Below, piece after piece: positions 11,867 to 23,114 of a DNA stretch of 64,000 bases. Both the position numbers and the translations under genes were made by a program. Each line of letters starts with the position of its first letter. The stretch's first letter is position 1. This stretch comes from Dryas octopetala (Eukaryota; Streptophyta; Magnoliopsida; Rosales; Rosaceae), in contig OY992832.1 in the NCBI GenBank assembly GCA_963921425.1, positions 18,140,835 through 18,204,834 on the forward strand, given 5' to 3'. The notes under the pieces were generated by a model. That model searched no databases. It was not told where the DNA came from and saw only the letters and a list, made by a program, of their open reading frames with translations.

Positions 11867-13551
11867 GCCATGGGTCATCCCCAACAACCATGACATCATT
11901 CTCACTGTCAGTGTACAAGATCCGCCATCCTTTATCAGGATCTCGTAGAAGACCTTCCATGCTAAATAGCCGCTCTAGTTCACTCAGCAGGTCCCCATAG
12001 CTATTCAGTTTTGAGAGATCAATGGCTCTTCCCACTAAGCTGCCTTGCTTGTGAACCTTCACTCAATATATGTAACATCAGTTGGCAAAGATGTCCAAGA
12101 CATGGCAAGTAAAAATCCAACTTGGTGGCTATTATAGCTTACCTTTGTACAACTCCTCTTACTGGAACTCTGAGTTGGAGTGGGATTTTCCCCAGTCAAG
12201 GAAAAACCAAAAAGTTTACATCCGGTAACAGTCCCATTAAAGTTGTCATCTTTTGGATTTCTTAGATTTGGCACTAAAGTGGGAAGAGCAGAAGTACTTT
12301 CTTGTGGTTTATGCTCACTGGGTTTATTTGTCCTTCCAACTTCATTTCTTGTAACTCCCATCTGAATAGAATATGGGTTCGTTTTGATATTTTCTCTGGC
12401 TAAGTTGGTAGTATTAGAGCACATGATGGGATCTTGGCCAGCCTTGTGAATGTCACCATAAGGAAAATACAAGTTTGGAAGGGATTCAGAAGCTAGAGAG
12501 AAAAAATTTGGTTTTGGAGCTTGATATATGTTGAAAGATGTGCAACCAAGATTGGATTCCCAATCACCTAGGTTAAAATTTGCTTTTCCTGTCAAAGATC
12601 TCAATGGGCATATTTCTTGACCTTGCAAGACTTTCGGAAATCTTTCAGATTCCGCAAATCCCGTGTAAGTGGTGCGGTGAGCCCTCATGAACTCCCCAAT
12701 AGTAGCCTTCTGTGTTTCATTTGATGCAAGACTTAGATGTGCTGAAGATTGCATCTCAAAATCTAGCAGGCGGTTAACATTACCACCTCCATAGATGGGT
12801 GATATGAAACCTATATTTTCTTGACCTTGCAAGACCTTAGAGGATTTAACTGATTCCTCAAAGTCCATAAACCCAACCCCTCCAGCTGCAAGTAAATTCA
12901 GATTTTGAGAACACAAATAGAAAAAATATGAAAAATGCTTTTGCTTTCTCATTTGAAAGTATTGTACCAGTGATGGAGTTGTTGGGTGGGGTTGCCTGCA
13001 GACTTGTCCGCAGTTTCTTCATTCTTGGAGAAGACTGAATGCTCAAAGGTGGGAGAGAAACAGAAGGATCAATCTCCCACGGGGAGACTCGTTCTTGATG
13101 ATCATTTCCTATATCTTCATCCCATCTCACCTGGTAAATGTAAAAAAAAAAAAAAGGTGTAAATATTAGAATTGACGCAAAACTATGATAATAGAACTAT
13201 AGTTCCTGAAGTTGTCATTTCTTTACACAAAGTGCATAATTTAGTGTATGCATAGTTACATTTTAATAATATAGCAGCAGTGTCCATTGATGGGATCCAT
13301 TTGAAATGATAAAACTAAGCGTCCTGCATTTATAATCTTCCCATTTGTACTCTAAAGACAAATATTTTTTCCTTGGACAAGTACTTCTTCAAAAGAAAGA
13401 TAGTATGTAAGTATCAATCCAATAATAGTACCAAGGGAAAAAAGTATTTTCTCAGCCAGTTCATTAATCAGTTGGTTTCACACAAATTGTGTATGTTTTC
13501 AAATTCTTCTACAAGTCTCTCTCTCTCTCTCTCTCTCACAGACACACACAC

Positions 13552-13583
<32 letters not shown>

Positions 13584-16500
13584 CGAGAGATGCAAATAAA
13601 AGCATCTACTTTCATGCATAAAGGAACTGGGAAGTGGGGGGTACAGTGAAAATCATTCAAGAAAAATTCAGTGACAGCACAATTTAAAAATATTGTGGCA
13701 GGTAAAATAAAATACGAAGCACACCATCAAGCATCTCCATTTTGACTTTGGCCATCCATAGGGATCCAAATCACTGATGCCAGTCACTAGACCACTACAC
13801 CTACAAGAAACCAGAATCCATATTGTATCAACAGAAAATCTAATGAGGAAAAACACACTGGTCATGCCTTTAATCAACTTATAAAATACCTTCTTTCCGG
13901 TGAATCATCCCTATCAATTCTCATTTTGAATCTTGTCCCAATGGTCACTGGATTAGCAATGCTTCTTGCATATTTTTGGTAGGGAATGACAAACTCTGCA
14001 TGGCTTGCCCTGCATTGCAGTAATTTTTAACAAGTTAAAAAGGTTCTCTTCAACGCATATGCCTAACCAAGCATGTTTAAAATATCTTTAAGGAATCAAG
14101 CAACTAAGAAGATGCTACTTAATGCATATGCACATAACAGCTATTATACAAATGAATAGTCCCAGCTTAGTGAAAAAGCTTGATATCATGTGATGATTGT
14201 AACAGTCACAATTTTGTTTTTATTTTTCAAAACACTAGTCTAAGGTCATTTCACATTGCATTAGAGCGCTCCCCATGCACATGTGACATGTCCCACTGCT
14301 TTTCATATTGCTCGCATACTGCATCTTTCATTCTACTTTTCACACATCCTTAAAAGAGTAAGCATAGTTAAGCCTCATCTAAAGAGAGAATCATCCTTAA
14401 AAGAGCAGAATGTATGTAACCATATGAAGAACAACTTTGTACGATCTGAAGTTAATAGATTACTAGATTTATTGGTAGCTTTCCATGCAACTCATGCCAA
14501 CTGTTATCAGATCCAAAAGTGGAAGTTGCCCAACCCACTGGCACTTGCAGGACTTGGCAATGGGAATCATACTGAAAGAATAGTGTTAACCATTTCATTG
14601 ATGCTCTTGTCTCCCCATTTCTGAACACCTATATGTCTGGTCAAATACCATAACCAGAAACGTTGTAATTCATATGTGAACCACCAATAATAGGATGCCC
14701 TATGATGTTCTTTGAGGTGAAGGTTATGAGTTGTAGACATTTTCTATACTCTGTACTGGACTTTCCTTGAGGTCCTTGAGGGCCCTCACCCTGATAGATT
14801 AGTACTGTTGCAGTACTTCAGTGTGAGTACTTGCAGTATATTTCTTTATTTCTTTCTGGTGGTAAAGTGGTATAGGACCTCTATCCACGTACAAATATGC
14901 CTGTATTACAATTACCTCTAATCAACATATAGATGAGATGAATTGAGTATTTGATACATGAATATTAAGATCAAATAAAGTTTTTTTTATACACAACACT
15001 TGGCCAAAAATATTTGGAGTGGACAAGATAAATATGCATTTGCAGAGTTTAAATACTAGGTTCTTAGCCACATGAGAGGGCATATGCAATAATATTATGG
15101 GGTCTAATGAAAAAGACTACAGAAGAAGTTACTTAATAGAATCACATTTCTATTAATTTCATCAACTAGTACGACTAGAGGGTCAATACTATTATCACCA
15201 AAAAGTCAAGTGGAATAATGATTAATGAAAAAACGCATTGCATGATAATATTTCCAAATGGCCATAGTAGTACCTAGGACTGTAGAATACATGAAACATG
15301 CTCTTGGTGGATATTGCATTAGCCACAAGAGAAAGAACGCTAGGATAGGAATTCTGGTTGCCAGCAATTGAATCAGGAAGACCATTTCTAGGTCGAACAA
15401 CTCTTCTAATTCCCAACCTTAGCTCTCCATTTTCACCCCTACAAAAGCCATTATAAATGATTCAAGATATCAAGATTACCAGACAATGAAGAACGTCAAG
15501 GCCATTTTCAACACCAAATAGAAATAAAAAAATTTGTACCTAGGGCATAGGATTCTTTTCTTTTTGTTCATTTCCATGATCAAATTAATTCTTATTCAGA
15601 ATTTGTACACAACAGAATTCTATATCCTATCATGTGTAAAAACCTATTATGGCCTTTGGGACATTAAATTCTTGTATTCCAACATAAAGAGATTCTTTTT
15701 CTTAGGAAAAAAGAAAAACTACTATCAAGTACTAAAAGGAAAAGCAATACTCTTACAATCCTTGGCAATATTAATAGCTCCTTACAAGGAAATCTCTAAA
15801 AACAATCAAACAGTAGCGTCATGCGTATAAATGACTTATACTTTGGCTACTTCTCACCATTTGCCTTCAAATTTGAACGATTACTAAGTTGTAATCAATT
15901 GCCACTAAAATATTCAATTCAACCTAGTTACCTCAGAAAGAGCACAGCATCCCCCGAGACAAGATTCTTTTGGCTTATAAAAATACTCCATCCTGTGGTG
16001 AGAAGATGTCTCCTTGGCTGACCTGATGAATAAGACACTAATTGTCTCAATTTAATCATCAATCAAGCTACACAGAGGAATTCTAAGTAATTACCTCTAT
16101 AAATATGTCGAAACCTCCACTCTACCCCATGCAGGTCCTTTGCCACAAGCTCTTGAGAGGGCCTCTGCTGCTTATAATCCTACAAAAGAAAAAATTAATT
16201 ATATTAAAAATTATGTAGTACTCATTACATTAAGAAAGAATAAATTTATATGAAATCAGAGAAAAATTAATGCATTAATTCACACCAAAGGAGGAAAACA
16301 GTCCTCAGCAGCTCTGCGAGGAACAGAGAACCCTCCATGGGTACTGGTATCGGAAGCTGTAAGTGTTTTGCAGAACATGTGAGGGGTTGATTTTGTAGGT
16401 GATCCTCCATCCCCCTCATCCACTCCCTGCTCTTCAAGCTCTTTGCCTTCCAAATTTATTCCTGCCAACTATAGAATACCCAGAGTTGACATCCTCATCA

Positions 16501-17243
16501 TAACCATTATAAGAAGATAAAATTGTGCAGCCTCTTAGAAAAATAGTGTTCTAACAGAAACTTTAAGACTACAGCAATAAAAACTTAAGAAGCCAGAAAG
16601 AATATAGCCACTCCAACAAAAAAGGTATAATTTTTATTACATGATCAGTTATTAGTTGCTTAAAACCAAGACGAGTACCTTCAGTGTCAATCAAGAATCA
16701 TACCTCTGGCTGAGGAAGCAAAGTAACATGTGTGTAGACCTCATCATTCTCCTTGTTAGCCTGTCTCAAGAATTCAAGAGACAACAAATTTCATAACCAA
16801 ACTAAAGAAACAAAGCATATTTGTAAGAGGTACCATGTTGGAAACTTAGATGGAAGTATGCATAAACAATTCGGTTCAAAAGGCTGACACTTGGTACTTA
16901 CAAGTAGTTGGACATTCACAACCTTGCAGAAGATCTGTGGCTGGAGATCAAAGGTGGGCATCTCAATGGGTGAGAAAGGAGAGGATGAGCTAACCTGCTC
17001 CAAGTGACCTTGTGGGAAGTAGACAACCACATTCCCTTTCTTGGGTAGTGAGATGAGAGGACCAGCACAAGCATGCCAAAGCTCCAAATATATTGAAGAA
17101 GCCACAGGAGCTGAAGATGAATTTGAAGAACATGAAGAAGTTGAAGAGGACAAACAATAAACACAACCACCCTTGTCACAATCCCCATTACAATATGCAT
17201 TCTTCTCCACCTCAGTCACCGCATGGTTCAGATCAATTTCCAT
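11324..17243 (-). CDS. ARF4: auxin response factor 4
   Basis: A nuclear transcription factor that binds auxin response elements and is generally classed as a repressor. Its known roles are leaf polarity, organ patterning and phase change, overlapping with ARF3/ETTIN. Twelve exons (minus strand, 5' to 3') join in frame to 799 aa: 17243-16902, 16760-16704, 16468-16286, 16179-16095, 16022-15932, 15438-15274, 14009-13890, 13800-13725, 13130-12968, 12885-12143, 12056-11866, 11507-11324. A B3 DNA-binding domain lies at about 160-265 ([26 protein letters not shown]), an ARF domain at about 287-380 ([13 protein letters not shown] to RWDED) and a Ser/Pro-rich middle region at 428-675. The C-terminal PB1 domain at about 676-757 has the basic VHKQG lysine and an acidic [14 protein letters not shown] patch. 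The PB1 domain separates it from ARF3, and the N-terminus MEIDLN resembles ARF4. No damage seen. Confidence 0.96.
12614..12634 (-). promoter_or_regulatory. tasiR-ARF target site, distal (site B) in ARF4 mRNA
   Basis: On the plus strand the sequence reads ttcttgaccttgcaagactt, nearly the same as the conserved TAS3-derived tasiR-ARF, so the ARF4 transcript is complementary to it. It encodes KVLQGQE at residues 512-518 in exon 10. It differs from site A near the end of the pairing region (gactttc against gacctta). Confidence 0.9.
12818..12838 (-). promoter_or_regulatory. tasiR-ARF target site, proximal (site A) in ARF4 mRNA
   Basis: Plus-strand sequence ttcttgaccttgcaagacct, complementary to tasiR-ARF when read in the ARF4 mRNA, encoding KVLQGQE at residues 444-450. 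Paired sites about 200 nt apart in the middle region are the known arrangement of ARF3 and ARF4, which are silenced through the miR390-TAS3 pathway. Confidence 0.92.
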
Positions 17244-17552
17244 GAACACCCAGTAGTGTTTCCAGAGTTGCTCAGCAGAAAGTAGAGCCAAATAAACAAT
17301 CCACCAACAGAAGCAGCGAGAATTAAAAACAATAAAAGATGATGGGAATGAGAGTGAACGAGCAACCAAGTGGAAAAGTAAGAAATGGAAAATTGGAAAT
17401 GGGGTCAAATCATGTGAAAGAATTCATATTTTGAGGGGTACCCACAAAGCTAAAACAGGAGAGGAGTATCAAGCAGATGAACAGAAAACAACAAGAAAGT
17501 CATGGTTGGAAGAATACCCACTACTCAGCCAGAAGGCTGAAAGATGAGAAGC

Positions 17553-17587
<35 letters not shown>

Positions 17588-17762
17588 CAAATAATAACAA
17601 GAAATTCAAAGTATGATTCCTCCCCCATTTGCAGGTACTGAGAAGAGGGAGCAGAAGCAGCAGACGTAGACAATTGCATAGGAACACAGAAACAAAAGGC
17701 AAAAAAAGCCAATGTGGTGATGGCTTTTCGACTCCTACTGTTAGAGAGAGAGAGAGAGAGAG
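17244..17762 (-). promoter_or_regulatory. ARF4 5' leader/promoter-proximal region
   Basis: Upstream of the ARF4 start codon. It contains two GA/CT microsatellites (about 17560-17582 and 17741-17762). A 77-codon open frame (17702-17469) would be an upstream ORF if this part is in the mature leader. I cannot tell whether a leader intron removes it. Confidence 0.35.
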
Positions 17763-19829
17763 ACTGTGTTGGGTGGGGGGGACAGGCTAAGAAGACAGTA
17801 CATTACCCACACTCCCCACCCTCTCTCTCCTTTGCTTTGCCTTGGCTTTATCTTTTAAACTTTTTCCTTTTAATTACTAATTTCTTTCACTGTAGTCTGT
17901 AGGTGAGGCCCTCCACCAAGACAAAAGGAAGGTTTAGCAACAAAAAAAAATGAAAAGACAAAATGGGGTTTTCATTCTTCTTTTTTTTTTTTTTTTCTTC
18001 TTTATACAATTGTGCAGCTCAAGAAAAATTCAATCAAAGAGAACATTGTCATCTTCTTAAGAGAGTTTAATAACAAAATCAAAGGATCTTTGTTGCCAAA
18101 TGAGCCAGATGGTTAATATATTTTACACTAACATATTTTACATCTTAAAGAGGTGTAATCACATCCTCAACCCCAACAATTTTATCGAATTGATGAATGA
18201 TATAAAAAGTATGTCACTCACTAAAATAGTATTATTACAATGACAGACATAGGATACATCCTAAGTTCAAAGAATCAACTTTGGGCCAAATCAAACCTAT
18301 TAATTTTTAAAAATTACTCGAGTTATAATGCTAAAAATATAAAAAATTTGTAGAAATAATCAAATACAAACTGCTATGTAACTTAATATGGAACAAGTCA
18401 CTCTTTTGGGTCCGTAGAATTTTGCATCACTCATAAACTATGCCCTAGTATGGTATATGAGTTTGATGCTGCCTCTTCCCAATAGTCTAGTTTTTGGGAC
18501 AAGCTTGATGATGTGACAGATTGATTAGTGTAGAATTTCATATCACTCCTAAACTCTGTATTAGTATGGTATACATATGAGTTTCATGTTACCTCTTCCC
18601 AATAACTTGGGGTGCTTATTGTACAAGTTTGGGAGTCTTAGAGATGACATCAAAGTCATCAACTATGCCAAAATAGCTTGTGAGGAGTGAACTACCAAGG
18701 TGCAATTGGGTTTTTCTGATTGACTGACGATTAAGGTTCATATGGGTCAGCCCAAATCTGAATTCTTTCCATCACCAATTCTTTAGCAAATCGTTTTAAT
18801 ATGAGCCTTCATTTTCCTCCAAAAAAGGGAGTTCTCATTTAATGGAACAAAAGCTAATATTTTTTATTATCATATATGTGAAGAAAAAGAAAATTCACTT
18901 TTTCCTATAAACATATATATTTTCAATATGTATAACACTAATAATCAAACAATTTAACATGTTATAATGTTATATATTGATTGTTACTCTGAAACATATT
19001 CAGACATGCATAAATCCACCTTATTAATAATTTATATTAACAGTCTAATATGGTATCTCATGTTGTTTGAAAAAATTAACATTTACTTCCATATAGCCTC
19101 ACAATATATATCTGAATTACCATTTGTGTAAAAGAAAAGTCTGTATATGTTTTCTTTGAAGAGAAAGTATGTGTATTGAGGTTTAAGAGAAAGGTCCAAA
19201 TGGTCCAAGAACATGACCAGTTAAAAGGTGATATTTTTTAATTTTCAGTTATGTTGTATTCAGTTGAGAGAGGTGACTGGTGAGATATCAGATAGCAGAC
19301 GAAGTTCATTAATGAAACAAAAATGATGGAGAGGAAGAAGAGAAGGAGAAGAAAGAAGAGGAAAAGGAAGAGAGATCGAGTTGTCAATGTAAATGGGGGC
19401 CCATTGGGCCTTTTGGCAGCAACTATCGTGGGAGTGTAGTTCGTTGTTAGGACTCAGTGACTCACACCTCCCGCAGAACACTCTTTTCTATCTCAAGTCT
19501 CATCACTCTTTCCTTCTTTTGTTTTTTCAACTGGCCTGCCTTACTCCACTTTTCAGCGCGTGAGCCACAACCTTCGGGTCAGATATGTAATTTTTTTACA
19601 ACATGGTAACACAAAATTAATGAGCTTGAATTGACCATTACTTAACACAAATTCTGTATAAATTCTATAAATGACAAGATTTGCTAACACGAGAGATAGA
19701 CATATTGGATTTGTGTGAAGCACAAATAATTAGGTTTGAACATGATAGTGTTTAACTTGTATTGCACACACACAAAAAGACTAATTTTCTAGTTTCTTAA
19801 TATGAGTTATATTATCGATTTAATTACAC
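17763..19829. other. AT-rich intergenic DNA
   Basis: No gene recognised. A diverged direct duplication of about 78 bp lies at 18414-18490 and 18531-18608 (gtagaattt...cctcttcccaata in both). A purine-rich stretch at 19320-19380 yields only low-complexity frames. The region could include distal ARF4 regulatory DNA. Confidence 0.4.
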
Positions 19830-20190
19830 TTACACTCCTGAGGTTTATCGACTTTTCACATACACCCCCTGAGGTTTCAATAATTACACATACACCCCCT
19901 GAGATTTTAAAACTGTTACATATAACCCCTTATAGTGAGACGAAATGATGAGAAATTATAAAAAAAACATGCTAAGGATTAAATAATCTAATAAAATTAT
20001 TCAAGATGTAAGGTCTAACCTGAATACAAATATTTTTTTTTATTTATTTATTTATTTTCTTTTGTAGGGGGTTATATGCAACAATTTTAAAACTTCAAAA
20101 AGAAAATATGTGTAATTATTAAAATTTCAAAAAGTATATGTGAAAAGACGATAAACTTTAAGGAGTGTAAATGTAATCAACTCTTATATT
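19830..20190. mobile_element. MITE-like inverted-repeat element
   Basis: The left arm at about 19836-19925 (aattacacttacactcc, gaggtttatcgacttttcac, acatacaccccct) is the inverted counterpart of the right arm at about 20075-20183 (cttttcacatatac reversed, ggagtgtaaatgtaat). The element is about 350 bp with no coding content. The motif ttatatta flanks both sides (about 19808 and 20184), a possible 8-bp target duplication. The superfamily is not certain. Confidence 0.6.
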
Positions 20191-22376
20191 AGCACACCCT
20201 AAAATTGTGTACACTAATTGCTAAATAGACGAGAGAGTGGGAGAGCAAGCACGGGAGATTCTGATGTCTTTAAACATAAAAAGATGATGCCAGCAGCAGC
20301 AGCCTGCGCCTTTGGCGCTGCTTCGCAGAGCCCCACGCATACAATCTCTCTCACGCCTCGATGTTCGATACCCAATCTACCCTCGTGTTTCTCTTGTATT
20401 TACCCAACTACCCCAAACCAAACGTCTGAGAGACTGACACATGCAGCGCACGGGCATTTAACCCTCTTTGTTATATGTCACGCGGTTCTATTATATCCCC
20501 CATGGACTCCTCCGCATCTGAACGTTTAGCTAACCATTTTTTATAAGAAAACAAAAAAGCTTTTAAAACGGTACTTACGTTTTTGTGTGGCTACTATTCC
20601 CCTTATAATCTGCTCATCTCATCAACTACTTAATATTTTTCAATTACATTTTTATCTTCAAATAGAGTTGCTTAAAATGAATGAAGAATAAAGAAAAACA
20701 TTGAATTTTTTTTATTTTTTATCTTCATTAATTTTAAGTAATTTTATTGAAAGATAGGGTTGTAATAAGGAAAAAAATAAAACATAGGGTTGTAATAATA
20801 ATCCCTGAATCCTAATGCCGCTACCATAATACCAAGATCGACTATTAAGTAACCCTCATGTATTAGAGACAAGTAAGATGAGATGGTCATATCGATCATG
20901 TCATTATTATACTATTTATCATTTAATTATTTATGAAAAACTACGTGTTAATATTATATGATAAAATAACAATTTTTAACATTAACACATGGTTTTTCAA
21001 GATGAATTTAGACTTGCTCAATCGTGAAGCAGAGGTATCTTGTCCAAAACAATTGATGTCATTACAATTGAAAGCAGAGAAACACCATTTGATTAATTTG
21101 AACTGCCTCAATTGTGACCTTCATTAGAGACCAAATGTGGAAGGAGAATTTTGTGCCAAAGTAGCATTAATGCATGTAACTGGCAACAAATACAATATAC
21201 AGAAGACATGGCAGCGACACAAATCAATTGGTATATATGATCGAACAAAGAAATGGCAGCCAGAGCTTGTTTTCCATTTGAAGAAATGAGAATAGTATTA
21301 TTGCCAAAACAATGGAAACCATAACATGCATTTAAGGTATGCATCTGATGGAAATTCGTACAATTTACTCGATTGTCTTCAAGTAGAAGCATCTTATATA
21401 CAGAAGCTCTTGTCCAGATTAATTAATAATGCTTCTCTCAACTCTCTCTACCTCTTCCTCTCCTAAGTATGTAAGTGTATATTTCATTTGATATATAATG
21501 AGATGCCTTTAGTGTTCAAAAAATGAAAGTCCTTAGTCCTATATGGTAAGTGTGAAGTAGCCACCCATGACACTAATGGAGACATTCAACATCGTCAATA
21601 GTTGTTATATATTATTTTTGATAAATCTGACAAATCGGTAATTATAGTTAATATCATAAGTTTTTTTTTTTGGCCATGAATATCATTAGTTTTGATGAAT
21701 AGACAATTGTGTACGTCATTATTAACTATCGACAAATTTGACCAATCGGTAGTTATCATTATTATTGATAGATATGAGAAATAAATGGTACTATACAGAT
21801 CGGACAAACCGATAGTTATCATTATTAGTAATAAATTTGACGAATCAACAATTGTGTCATTACTATCGACAAATCTAACACATCGATAGTTATCATTAAT
21901 ATCGATATCTATGGAGAATCAATAATTGTCATTATTATCTATAAATTTTGCTTGTCAATAAACTCTATACCAAAAGAAACTATTCATAACACATTCTCAA
22001 TTCAAAAGACCAAACTAGGGTTTTTGGAATTGGATCTCAAGTATGGGAGCCAAACCTAAATTGTAGCATCATTGATTTTTTTTTAATTTTTTTTTTTATG
22101 AAGGTAGCATCATTGATTTAAGATGTACTTTTGCCTTTAATTGAGATGCTCCGATAGTTTTTTGTTTTTTTTGTTTTTTTTTTGGGGCAGAAGATGCTCC
22201 AATAGGTTCACATGTTAAGAAATGGGTAAAAGATAATTCTGAAATGGATGTCACATACAAGTTTGTCTCTCTGTCTGGGCTTGAAATACGTAAGTACCAC
22301 ACTCGATCGGCCTGGTACAAGTCTGGATGCTCCAAAAGAGCCTTTAACGGAAAACTCAAAAAGAAATAGTTTTAAC
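20191..22376. other. intergenic DNA with degenerate AT-rich repeats
   Basis: No gene supported. A 103-codon frame at 20218-20529 has no recognisable domain. The stretch 21600-21960 is a degenerate tandem repeat, listed separately. Poly-T and T-rich stretches occur near 22077 and 22160. Confidence 0.45.
21600..21960. repeat. degenerate tandem repeat, units of about 50-60 bp
   Basis: A motif of the form aaatttgac-aatcggtagtta followed by tcattattat recurs at least five times, near 21620, 21730, 21795, 21835 and 21885, with substitutions and irregular spacing. It looks like an old decayed satellite-like array. Confidence 0.6.
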
Positions 22377-23106
22377 TAGGGGTGGACACGGGTTGGTTTG
22401 GTTCGGTTTAGCCCCCAAATCGTAGACCAAACCAATGCCTTCGGGTCGGTGATTTTTCAAACCAAACCAACCCAATAATGGTGAAACAACTGAACCAAAC
22501 CAAACCAATTAAAGTCGGGTTGGGTTGGTCGGTTTGATCAGTTTGGGCATGCCTCAAAATACAAATAAAATTTAATTAGGCCCAAATTATAAATGAATAA
22601 AACTCCCTTTAAATTATAAAATTAATGTCTCTATTTTCTACACATAAATCCAATGCAGTGCATGCCTGCTTTTACAGTGGAACAATTACAATCACATGTA
22701 AAACAAGAAAGCCATATATGTGGAACATTAATATTAATATATTGAGGAATAAAGCCATGTGAAAGATTAATATTAACTTATTATAATATTAAAGAACATA
22801 GGCCATGAAACTAGGGAAGGTGAGATGAGTTATCATTGCTTCGAGCCTTTGACCATTATAAACAAGGTGAGATGAGAAACTAGACATGCGAATATTTAAT
22901 TTATTTTTTTTCAATTTTTAGGTCGGGTTGGGTCGGGTTTGATCGGTTATTTGGAACGTCAACCCACTAATCAACCCATTTGAGGTCGGGTTGGTCGGGT
23001 TATGAACCGATCTCTCTAAATAAGGTGTTAGAAACTGAACCAACCCAACCCATTTTGGTTGGGTTGGTCGGGTTGGTCGGTTTGCATCGGGTTATGTCCA
23101 CCCCTA
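22377..23106. mobile_element. non-autonomous hAT MITE, 730 bp
   Basis: Ends are TAGGGGTGGACA and its exact inverse TGTCCACCCCTA. Both sides are flanked by the 8-bp direct repeat gttttaac (22369-22376 and 23107-23114), the target-site size of hAT elements. The subterminal regions carry many copies of gggttggtcggtt-like motifs in both orientations, as transposase-binding arrays often do. No open frame of note; the middle is AT-rich. The perfect target duplication implies a fairly recent insertion. Confidence 0.88.
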
Positions 23107-23114
23107 GTTTTAAC

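Noticed and set aside
20218-20529. 103-codon frame as a small gene
   Set aside because: No recognisable domain, no splice or neighbour support, and composition not convincing.
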